A DNA stretch of 64,000 nucleotides from NCBI RefSeq assembly GCF_016097405.1, contig NZ_JAEHGD010000001.1, forward strand, positions 1,086,307 through 1,150,306, read 5' to 3'. Position numbers and translations under genes: made by a program. Within the stretch, counting starts at the first letter, position 1, and each line of letters starts with the position of its first letter. Below the pieces are notes generated by a model that was not told where the DNA came from, ran no database searches, and saw only the letters and a list, made by a program, of their open reading frames with translations. Shown piece after piece: positions 58,054 through 64,000 of the stretch. The DNA is from a methane-oxidizing endosymbiont of Gigantopelta aegis (GTDB taxonomy: Bacteria; Pseudomonadota; Gammaproteobacteria; Methylococcales; Methylomonadaceae).

Positions 58054-58494
58054 ATGAAAAAACCCTTTAAACCAGCGGGTCGCTTTCCTGTACTGGCCCG
58101 CTATCAGCAGGTTATCAATCAACAACAACGCTTATTGATTCAAATCAAATCGATTCTGCCAGAAAACCTGGCCGAGCATGTGCAATACTGTGTGGTATCC
58201 GGTAAAAAACTGGTGCTCTACACCGAATCGGCCATTTGGTCATCACAGTTACGTTTTTATCAGCAGGCTATTTTACATAAAGCGATTGAAGCTGACTGGC
58301 CACAATTACAACGTGTTCAAATCAAGGTCATCCCTGAGCGCGTGGTTCCACGTTCAACCCGAAAACCACGACTGCCGTCCCCTGAAAATATCGCCCTCAT
58401 TCAGCAAACCGCACAAAATCAAAAAGACAAAAAACTTAAACATGCCTTAGCCCGGCTAGGCGAAACCCTGGCGAAAAAAAATTGTCTTCGCTGA
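58054..58494 (+). CDS. dciA: DciA, DnaB helicase loader (DUF721)
   Basis: Ancestral loader of the replicative helicase in bacteria lacking DnaC. The 146-aa protein has the DUF721 domain: LIQIKSILPENLAEHVQYC, SGKKLVLYTESAIWSSQLRFYQ, and KVIPERVVPRS followed by a basic, flexible tail. It lies 10 bp after the tusB-like gene. The following ~500 bp up to 59001 holds little coding sequence. Confidence 0.9.
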   Translation: MKKPFKPAGRFPVLARYQQVINQQQRLLIQIKSILPENLAEHVQYCVVSGKKLVLYTESAIWSSQLRFYQQAILHKAIEADWPQLQRVQIKVIPERVVPRSTRKPRLPSPENIALIQQTAQNQKDKKLKHALARLGETLAKKNCLR

Positions 58495-58759
58495 TGGTAC
58501 GCAGTGACTCTTCCCTCACTCCACGTAAGAACCCATATAGACACTTCAGACCACTACAGCATTTTACTTAAAGGCGCAAGGCCTTGAAATATTCTATTAA
58601 GCCTGACAGTGTTAGGCAGCATCATCTTCAGTCTTGGTATTTGGCGATTTCAAATTCAGTAAGGATGACGTTCAGAGGGACAATCACAGCTTGGTTGGGA
58701 ACCAGTGTAACTCTAATCAAGCCTCAAACGCACGGCTTTAACATCCTAAGGCCACTCCC

Positions 58760-58933
58760 TTAATGTAAACGATGCAGGACATCACGCTTGCGGAAAAACC
58801 ATAATTCAAAGACCCGACCCCGTTGTTCCACTTTCTCAGCAATTTTTCGATCTAGCAATGCGGATAAATAAATATTCCACCCAGATTGCGGAGATTTAAC
58901 TATACTTTTCGAAGGATTTAAATTTTTTTGCAT
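58760..58933 (-). CDS. Small divergent ORF beside the first cassette
   Basis: A 57-codon frame from ATG 58933, MQKNLNPSKSIVKSPQSGWN to FFRKRDVLHRLH. It is not recognised. The segment SGWNIYLSALLDRKIAEK with FELWFF could be the relic of a tyrosine recombinase N-terminal domain, which in an integron would sit here facing away from the cassettes; this is a guess. No clear Shine-Dalgarno was seen. The rest of 58495-58759 shows no gene, only a GTTAGGC at 58611-58617 that I did not accept as an attC. Confidence 0.35.
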   Translation of the reverse strand: MQKNLNPSKSIVKSPQSGWNIYLSALLDRKIAEKVEQRGRVFELWFFRKRDVLHRLH

Positions 58934-58946
58934 AAGATTATCTTAT
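58932..58946. promoter_or_regulatory. Palindrome ATAAGAT-T-ATCTTAT
   Basis: A perfect 15-bp palindrome overlapping the start codon of the small divergent ORF and lying 4 bp left of a second longer palindrome. Likely an operator or a promoter element shared by the divergent region. Confidence 0.4.
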
Positions 58947-58949
58947 TGC

Positions 58950-58971
58950 GCTAGACAGAATTCTGTCTAGC
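58950..58971. promoter_or_regulatory. Perfect 22-bp palindrome
   Basis: GCTAGACAGAA followed by its exact reverse complement, between the small divergent ORF and the first cassette. It lies about 50-70 bp upstream of the cassette-1 start codon. It could be the binding site of a dimeric repressor or an integrase-associated site. No regulator gene is adjacent. Confidence 0.45.
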
Positions 58972-59001
58972 ACTTTATTATCTGATTCAATATAGTTAAC
59001 T

Positions 59002-59008
59002 GTTAGCA
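59002..59008 (+). other. Likely left recombination boundary of cassette 1 (attI or attC core)
   Basis: GTTAGCA, 14 bp before the first cassette's start codon. In a circular cassette the R' box is G plus the first six bases of the cassette. Here that gives GTTAGCA, which complements the R'' box CGCTAAC of attC1 at six of seven positions. Upstream no attC hairpin is seen, so it may be an attI-like site. Confidence 0.55.
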
Positions 59009-59021
59009 CCATAAGGAAACC

Positions 59022-59885
59022 ATGAAGCACATCAAACTCAAAACTATAAACCTGAAAAACCACCCCACATTAAATGAGAGGTGGTTACAGGATATTATTG
59101 CTGATGATCCTTCTATCCTTGGCATTGGCGATGTCATTTTAAAAGATAAAGAGCGTATTCATGTTGGCGCTGGTCGCCTTGACTTGCTATTGCAAGATGC
59201 CGATGGTCATGGAAGATACGAGGTAGAAATACAGCTAGGTGCTACAGATGAATCTCACATCATTAGAACTATAGAGTATTGGGATATCGAAAGAAGGAAA
59301 TACCCTCAATACGACCATACCGCAGTTATTATTGCAGAAGATATTACAAGCAGATTTCTTAATGTTATCGGGCTGTTTAATGGTTTTATCCCAATAATGG
59401 CCATTCAAGCAACTGCTATCGAAACACCTGAAGGTATTGGGCTTCAATTCACAAAAGTCCTGGACACGGTCAAACTTGGTTACATAGATGAAGATGAAGA
59501 AACCTCTGAACCAACTGACAGAAACTATTGGGAAAAAAGAGGCACAAAGAAAACTGTAGCATTGGCAGATAAAATACTTGAAATAACCAAATCATTTTTA
59601 CCAGCGGTAGAGTTCAGCTACAACAAATATTATATCGGATTCTGGGTAGCAGGTAGAGCATGTAATTTTGCTGTATGCCGCCCACAGAAAAGTGCGTTAC
59701 GCCTTGAAATACGGCTGCCTCAAACGGAAGAAACAGAAGAAATAATTTCCAATTCTGAACTTGATGTCCTTGATTATGATAAACGCTGGGGAAGTTACAG
59801 GCTCAAGCTCTCCGAGAAAGATATTTCAGAAAAGGAAGAAACACTAAGAGCATTACTGCAACAGGCTTATGAATTACGCAAATAG
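59022..59885 (+). CDS. Cassette 1: PD-(D/E)XK nuclease-like protein
   Basis: A 287-aa protein whose first half carries GAGRLDLLLQDADG and YEVEIQLGATDE; the Asp of RLD and the E-x-Q pair match the core of a PD-(D/E)XK-like fold, with Gln instead of the usual Lys. The second half (about residues 165-287, starting near YWEKRGTKKTVALADKI) may be a separate alpha/beta domain and ends in a Glu-rich helix. It is the only gene in its cassette, with attC1 directly after its stop and a 14-bp leader with AAGGA before it. Substrate unknown; such cassette genes are often defence or mobile-DNA-related, but that is inference. Confidence 0.7.
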   Translation: MKHIKLKTINLKNHPTLNERWLQDIIADDPSILGIGDVILKDKERIHVGAGRLDLLLQDADGHGRYEVEIQLGATDESHIIRTIEYWDIERRKYPQYDHTAVIIAEDITSRFLNVIGLFNGFIPIMAIQATAIETPEGIGLQFTKVLDTVKLGYIDEDEETSEPTDRNYWEKRGTKKTVALADKILEITKSFLPAVEFSYNKYYIGFWVAGRACNFAVCRPQKSALRLEIRLPQTEETEEIISNSELDVLDYDKRWGSYRLKLSEKDISEKEETLRALLQQAYELRK

Positions 59886-59960
59886 CGCTAACAAGCGGGT
59901 CAACAAGGACTGGCAACTACGCTGCGCTTCGTTGCCAGCCTGTTACCCTTGTCGTTATAC
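59886..59960 (+). other. attC1, integron recombination site
   Basis: Starts R'' CGCTAAC (59886-59892) and ends R' GTTATAC (59954-59960), about 75 bp. The arms CTGGCAAC/GTTGCCAG pair perfectly, with outer CAAGG/CCTTG separated by extra bases on one side. The loop contains CGCTGCGCTTC, shared with attC2. This is the layout of a folded single-stranded attC with extrahelical bases. Confidence 0.82.
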
Positions 59961-59977
59961 GATTAAGGGAGAAAAAT

Positions 59978-61075
59978 ATGCTGAATAAAATCAGCCAGTT
60001 TTTATTTGGCAAAAAGAACGAAGTGACGCGACTAGATAAAACGAAAAAAGAATTGCCTCACAAACAAGAAAAATTGTCGTACGCGCATACTTCAAATGCA
60101 GTGGACTCGTTCTTATTCTCGATAAAAGGCGTGGGGCATCTTGAATATCCAATTTTGGATAAACACTATTCACCAAGCTCTAGGGTTCCGTGTACCGATT
60201 TGGTTCCATTTATTTCTGAACGGTTAATCGTAGGGGATATCGCTAGTGTTAAGACTATCATGCGACTTGTGATAGAAGGGAATCCAGGGCTTGGCATTGG
60301 ACCAGAGTGGATTGATGAGGGTATCGATGATATTCTGTCAATACCTTTCGGAAAGTATGTATCCTTTAAATCAGAAAATGGAATATATGAACTTAAAGCT
60401 CTTTTTATTGTTGCCGCGAAAGGCGGAGGTGGTAGAGAGTTTTTAATCACAGAAGAAATTCCTCGGCTTATATCATGGGCATGCATAGCCCACCAGCCTT
60501 CATGGTCAACACAGCTACATTCTTTGGCTAAAAAGGCGAATTCATGGATAGCCAAGATGGCTAAAGATACACCATACTGGCAAGAATATGAGAGATTTTA
60601 TGTTAGAGAGCTTCCGAACGCATCTATCGAAACTGATTTGCGGGCAGTCATTTTAACACTCACCCCGGCGGCACGTTTGCAACTGTTTTACGCAGTAGAA
60701 AGAGAGGGTGGGGCTTTATCCAGCCTAACCAACTATCAAATACGCAGTCTCGGAATAAATGTAGAACAGACATCAAAAGAATTGATCGAGTCAGGGCTGG
60801 TATTGCATTCGTCTTCTAAGGAAGCCATCGAATCAGCTCATTCTAAACAGGAACTGGTGGATCTATGCGAAACCTATGGCGCGACCTATAGAAAATCATG
60901 GAAGAAAGAAAAACTTGTAGAAGCACTTGAAAAGATTGATTCTGCGGTGTTAGAAAAAATCGCAAAATCTAAGAACTTGGTATCACCAAATTACCAACGT
61001 TATCCAGACTTAAGGAATGTAGTGAGAATCGCTGATGAACATCAGGTAGGATTCAAGCTTTTATGTTTTGCGTAA
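59978..61075 (+). CDS. Cassette 2: protein of unknown function with SAP-like C-terminus
   Basis: A 365-aa protein that I do not recognise. The N-terminus is basic and Lys-rich. The middle (about residues 40-240) contains YGK- and Gly-rich patches (AAKGGGGREFLI) but no known catalytic motif. The C-terminal ~85 residues (SKQELVDLCETYGATYRKSW, KKEKLVEALEKI) resemble a SAP/HeH-type helix-extended-helix that often binds DNA or RNA. Good Shine-Dalgarno (GGGAGA) 18 bp after the attC1 R' box. It fills its cassette. Confidence 0.6.
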   Translation: MLNKISQFLFGKKNEVTRLDKTKKELPHKQEKLSYAHTSNAVDSFLFSIKGVGHLEYPILDKHYSPSSRVPCTDLVPFISERLIVGDIASVKTIMRLVIEGNPGLGIGPEWIDEGIDDILSIPFGKYVSFKSENGIYELKALFIVAAKGGGGREFLITEEIPRLISWACIAHQPSWSTQLHSLAKKANSWIAKMAKDTPYWQEYERFYVRELPNASIETDLRAVILTLTPAARLQLFYAVEREGGALSSLTNYQIRSLGINVEQTSKELIESGLVLHSSSKEAIESAHSKQELVDLCETYGATYRKSWKKEKLVEALEKIDSAVLEKIAKSKNLVSPNYQRYPDLRNVVRIADEHQVGFKLLCFA

Positions 61076-61088
61076 CTACAAAAACATC

Positions 61089-61160
61089 GTATAACAAATC
61101 GCTCCACCTGACCGCTATTCCGCTGCGCTTCATAGCGGCAGGTGAGCTTAGTCGTTATGC
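61089..61160 (+). other. attC2, integron recombination site
   Basis: R'' GTATAAC (61089-61095) and R' GTTATGC (61154-61160). The arms CACCTG-A-CCGCTAT and ATAGCGG-CAGGTG pair perfectly except for one bulged A, the hallmark extrahelical base of attC. The loop TCCGCTGCGCTTC matches that of attC1. Its R'' box is the exact complement of G plus the first six bases of cassette 2 (GTTATAC). Confidence 0.87.
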
Positions 61161-61163
61161 ATC

Positions 61164-61226
61164 ATGGGTAAAATTATGAGTGATTTCAAAATAATAGAAA
61201 ATGAAAGCAGGTTCAATTATGGATAA
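61164..61226 (+). CDS. Possible 20-codon leader peptide in cassette 3
   Basis: ATG at 61164 reads MGKIMSDFKIIENESRFNYG and stops at 61226, overlapping the first codons of the cassette 3 gene (ATG 61219, ATGGATAA arrangement). This geometry suggests translational coupling. An alternative is that the downstream gene simply starts at 61201 or 61219 and the short frame is meaningless. Confidence 0.35.
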   Translation: MGKIMSDFKIIENESRFNYG

Positions 61227-62530
61227 AGCTAAATTCTATGGGCGATTAAAAGAAGCTTATGTGGCCTTTAAGCGCGAAATTTGCTTTTTAATGTTGTTTT
61301 TAATATTGCTAATACAAATATTTCCTGCAGCCTTTCTTTCATCTAACCTGTCAGAAGGGAATGTATTAAATATTAAGGTTTCAATTTTAGTATTTTTGGG
61401 CTTGCTGTTAATCAATGTGTTATTTGACATGTATGACAAGGTTCAGCAAGACAAACGGCGTGTGACAATTATCGAGTCAAATGACTTGTTAGAAAATATT
61501 TACCGCTTAGTGAAAAACGAGAACGAAATCAAAATTAAGTATATCACTATTGCTGGCTCTACTGGCTGGGGGGATGTGCTATGTAAATTCTTAGATAAAG
61601 CTGATTCTCACTGTTTATTAGGGGCTGTTGCCATTTCACATAGGTAACCATAAAAAGGCGCAGTTGAATTCTTTTTTCTTGGGATAACAGGAACAGCCCC
61701 TTTGTCTTTAATTTGAAGACGTAATGCTTCACTGTCATAGCCTCTGTCAGCAACTATATAGTCACCTTTTGGGAGCTCTGCAACTAATTTCGGTGCTTCT
61801 TTACAGTCATGAACTTCGCCGCCTGTCACTGAGAAATGAATAGGAAGACCACAGGCATCAACGGCCATATGAATTTTACTGGTGTTCCCGGCGACAGATT
61901 TCCCTATCGCTGTTTCTTGTTCACAGGCCGCACCACTACTATGCTGATGTGCTTTCACAATACTCCCATCAATAAATTCCCATTCCAGGTCTGGATCAAC
62001 AACCAAGGCGTTAAAAATACCCATCAGTTTTTCTTTACGAGACCAGTCATTGAATCGTTTATATACCGCATTCCAATTACCAAAAGCCGTGGGTAAATCT
62101 CTCCAGGGACAACCTACTCGCAAGCGATAAAAAATACCTTCGACTGTTTTTCGAAGACAAGACAGCCCCTAGCAAAGCGAAAAATTAAAATTGAAATCGC
62201 CACCGTTGCAGACTCAGTTTTAAATCAGCTGGGTGAAGAGGGACATCGTTACGAATCGGTTTCCAATACGGTTGACGAAATTCACCGTTGTATTCAACGA
62301 TTAGAAAATAGCGGTTATAAGAACGTAGATATTCGTTTGTATCGCTATACCCATATGCCCAATTTCATTGGTTATTTAATTAACGATAATTATTTGTTCA
62401 CAACCTTGGCTTACTGGGAATTAGAAGATGGTAGTGAAAATAAACTGGCCTTACGCGGCGGTCGACGCCCACATATTGTATATGATAAAAACGATGGCTT
62501 TGGCGGTGATTATTATATTAATAAATTTAA
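61219..62530 (+). pseudogene. Cassette 3: two-helix membrane protein, split by IS and 3'-truncated
   Basis: Start at ATG 61219 (AGCAGG upstream). Codons run to 61620, then after IS removal resume in frame at 62172 (DSHCLL-AKRKIKIE). The protein has two membrane helices (about residues 24-43 and 54-71) and a cytoplasmic alpha/beta domain (IKYITIAGSTGWGDVLCKFL, IRLYRYTHMPNFIGYLINDN, LRGGRRPHIVYDKNDGFGGD). The layout recalls membrane-anchored PLD-like or sensor-effector proteins, but no HKD motif is visible and I do not name it. The 3' end is lost to an IS903-like insertion at 62531 before any attC, so the cassette is incomplete. Confidence 0.65.
61621..62169 (-). mobile_element. IS5-type element, copy 6 (internally deleted at both ends)
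   Basis: Only 549 bp of the ~852 bp element remain, flanked by TA (61619-61620 and 62170-62171). Two deletions lie at about 61661 (GGCGCA joined to GTTGAATTC) and at about 62160 (GACAAG joined to ACAGCCCC). The tips of both terminal repeats are kept (about 40 bp on the left, only ACAGCCCC on the right), so the inner side of the right repeat is gone. Confidence 0.88.
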
Positions 62531-63122
62531 GGGGCTTTGTTGCATAAATCATAAGGATCCCCATAGTATAGGGTATGGACAAGAAAAAGAAACAACGCTA
62601 CAAACTAAAGAATTGGTCGAATTACAATCAAGCCTTGATCAATCGAGGTTCATTGACGCTATGGTTCGAAGAATCCATGATCAAGCAATGGCATCAGCCT
62701 GAAAAGACAGGCTATAGAGGAAGCCCGATGACGTATTCTGATACTGCTATTCAATGCGCATTGACCCTGAGAGAAACTCTTTAAGCTGCCGTTGAGAGCG
62801 ACACAGGGATGTTTGTTGTCGTTAGTCCAGTTATTAAAGCTGTCTATCCAGATTCCTCATTACAGTACATTAAGTCGCCGCCAGCAAACTCTGGAGGTTC
62901 GGCTGCCTCGTTCAAGCAGTCGAACGCCAAGACACTTAGTCGTCGATTCGACCGGCTTAAAAGTCTACGGTGAAGGCGAGTGGAAAGTTCGCAAACATGG
63001 TGCCAGCAAGCGCAGAACCTGGCGTAAACTCCATATCATGGTTGATGCACAAACGCAGGAAGTCGTGGCAGTTGTAACCGTTCACACCCTTATAACCGCT
63101 TGCTGCTCAGGGATAGGTAAGC
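62531..63122 (+). pseudogene. IS5-family IS903-like transposase, frameshifted and truncated
   Basis: The terminal repeat GGGGCTTTGTTGCATAAAT is at 62531. The frame begins at 62575 (MDKKKKQRYKLKNWSNYNQA) and breaks at about 62784; the catalytic region continues in another frame (LVVDSTGLKVYGEGEWKVRK, HGASKRRTWRKLHIMVD) and ends in GIGKR at about 63126 without the last catalytic residues. The right terminal repeat is absent and IS66 sequence follows. Confidence 0.82.
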
Positions 63123-63184
63123 GGTAAGAGACTTGGCCATCTGTCAGACCCTGAGTGCAAATCGTTCTGAGGGTTTGATACAGA

Positions 63185-64000
63185 TTAAGCCCCTAACCGT
63201 CTACAGGTCTCGATCACGGACAAGATCATCGGCCGAAACTGATCGCCGCGGTGTGATTGACTGAAAAAACTGATTTTCCGCCAGATAACATAAGGGCGCA
63301 ACGACCTCTCCGCGGCATTGTTGGTCAGCGGCACACCGGGATGGTCCAGAAAGGTCCAGAGCCTTGGAAAATCCTTTAGCAGTTTGCGGCAGCTGTTGCC
63401 GGTTTTGGTTTTTCCATGGATGAGTGCGCTCTGTTCCAGTTGGGTTTTGAGGCGTTGACGGAGCTTTTCCAGTCGCTGTCGATAATGCTGGCTTTGATAG
63501 TCGCTTTGTTGCCAGCGTTTGGCGCATCGTACCCCTAATCGAGCCAGCCTCAGCAATTTTTGACCGTCTTTGCCTGCTTGTCCCCGGCGTTGGGCTATTT
63601 TTTCCAAGTTACGGATGATATGCGCCCAGCAATATTGGTGTTTATTGGCTGCATAGTCGTTGTAAGCACCATGGCGGTCGGTGACTAAGACGCCATTGAA
63701 GTTGCCGAGTAAAGCGTTGGCCGCGCCTTTACCGCGCGAATAGTGGGTCAGAAAGTAGGCGGCCTGGTCGGTGGATAAGGACCAGAGCCAGTAGGTGCTG
63801 CGATTCCGGTAGTGTCGGGTTTCATCGGCATAGCCGAGATTCGCGGCACGAACCGCTTCACCGATTTGTTGATAGACGGGGGCCAGCCAGTCATTGAGCT
63901 TTTTCTGGCTTTGGCTGATAGCTCCTAAACTGAAGGTCAGGCCCCATTGTTCCTGGAGCAGACTTTCAATCTGTCTTAAGGTCAGGTGGTAACGGCCATT
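63185..64000 (-). CDS. IS66-family transposase TnpC, partial (start outside window)
   Basis: The minus-strand frame is open from the window edge to the stop at 63185. It contains the IS66 TnpC core (SLGAISQSQKKLNDWLAPVY, YADETRHYRNRSTYWLW, VTDRHGAYNDYAANKHQYCW, AHIIRNLEKIAQR, and VPLTNNAAERSLRPYVIWRK with the catalytic Glu). Its N-terminal part and the accessory tnpA/tnpB genes, if present, lie to the right. The stop is close to the truncated IS903-like element. Confidence 0.85.
   Translation of the reverse strand, partial: NGRYHLTLRQIESLLQEQWGLTFSLGAISQSQKKLNDWLAPVYQQIGEAVRAANLGYADETRHYRNRSTYWLWSLSTDQAAYFLTHYSRGKGAANALLGNFNGVLVTDRHGAYNDYAANKHQYCWAHIIRNLEKIAQRRGQAGKDGQKLLRLARLGVRCAKRWQQSDYQSQHYRQRLEKLRQRLKTQLEQSALIHGKTKTGNSCRKLLKDFPRLWTFLDHPGVPLTNNAAERSLRPYVIWRKISFFSQSHRGDQFRPMILSVIETCRRLGA

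Noticed and set aside
58611-58617. GTTAGGC, a textbook attC/attI core, upstream of the cassette cluster
   Set aside because: Only a short GCCTGAC/GTTAGGC repeat is nearby, with no extended arms of attC size and no gene ending before it.
58950-58971. The 22-bp palindrome as an attC
   Set aside because: Perfect symmetry without extrahelical bases or R''/R' boxes is not the attC layout.
59022-61075. Toxin-antitoxin pair in the cassette array
   Set aside because: The two cassette proteins are 287 and 365 aa, in separate cassettes, and show no toxin or antitoxin motifs.
1-64000. CRISPR array, tRNA or rRNA genes
   Set aside because: No spaced direct repeats, no tRNA cloverleaf and no rRNA-like stretches were found by eye; short tRNA genes could be missed without tRNAscan.

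Overview
The window looks like part of a gammaproteobacterial chromosome. Gene content (SUF-type Rrf2 regulator, HemJ, ThrB of the APH fold, RegB/RegA redox pair, MsrPQ, CbpA/CbpM, a PEP-CTERM protein, TA-targeting IS elements) would fit a Methylococcales-type methanotroph or a relative, but no methane-oxidation gene or rRNA is present, so the taxonomy is inference.

Layout. 0-5.4 kb: SUF Fe-S assembly (Rrf2 regulator, sufB, sufC), a PsiE-family protein, a small exported protein and ubiB, all leftward. 5.4-7.1 kb: two copies of one IS5-type element, one nested inside the other, which cut off the last codons of a helical protein gene (to 7.74 kb). 8.1-20.8 kb: intact housekeeping genes (purEK, hemJ, rluB, scpB, scpA, an M50 protease, yciO, tsaB, a DinG-type helicase, a TPR lipoprotein, parE, xseB, ispA). 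20.9-26.3 kb: dxs, an MgtC/DUF4010 protein and ppsA, all carrying frameshifts; ppsA also loses its 3' end to an IS3-family element. 26.3-37 kb: an IS graveyard (IS3, IS5-type, IS4-like, IS630, an IS630-derived MITE and chimeric remnants) in which a PKD-like protein gene and a coiled-coil lipoprotein gene have been split, beside a PEP-CTERM protein. 37.2-48.8 kb: intact housekeeping and stress genes (thrB, gcvH, dgkA, a PfkB kinase, mazG, a DegP-type protease, cbpA/cbpM, an M48 protease, regA/regB, msrPQ). 48.9-53.3 kb: a P-type ATPase gene broken by two IS elements and a frameshift. 53.4-58.5 kb: an APH-AAA fusion, modCBA, tusB, dciA. 59.0-62.5 kb: three gene cassettes separated by two integron attC sites, the third cassette broken by a deleted IS5-type copy. 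62.5-64 kb: IS903-like and IS66 remnants.

The main discovery is the integron-type cassette cluster at about 59.0-62.5 kb, without an intact integrase in view. Its cassettes encode a PD-(D/E)XK-like protein, an unknown protein with a SAP-like tail, and a two-helix membrane protein. The first cassette begins at a GTTAGCA that pairs with the R'' box of its own attC, and a divergent small ORF and two palindromes sit just upstream.

Six copies of one IS5-type element allow the pre-insertion sequence to be reconstructed at every site. Each duplicates TA inside a YTAR target, and in-frame rejoining restores four host genes. Many frameshifts fall in homopolymers, so genuine decay cannot be separated from sequencing error without reads.
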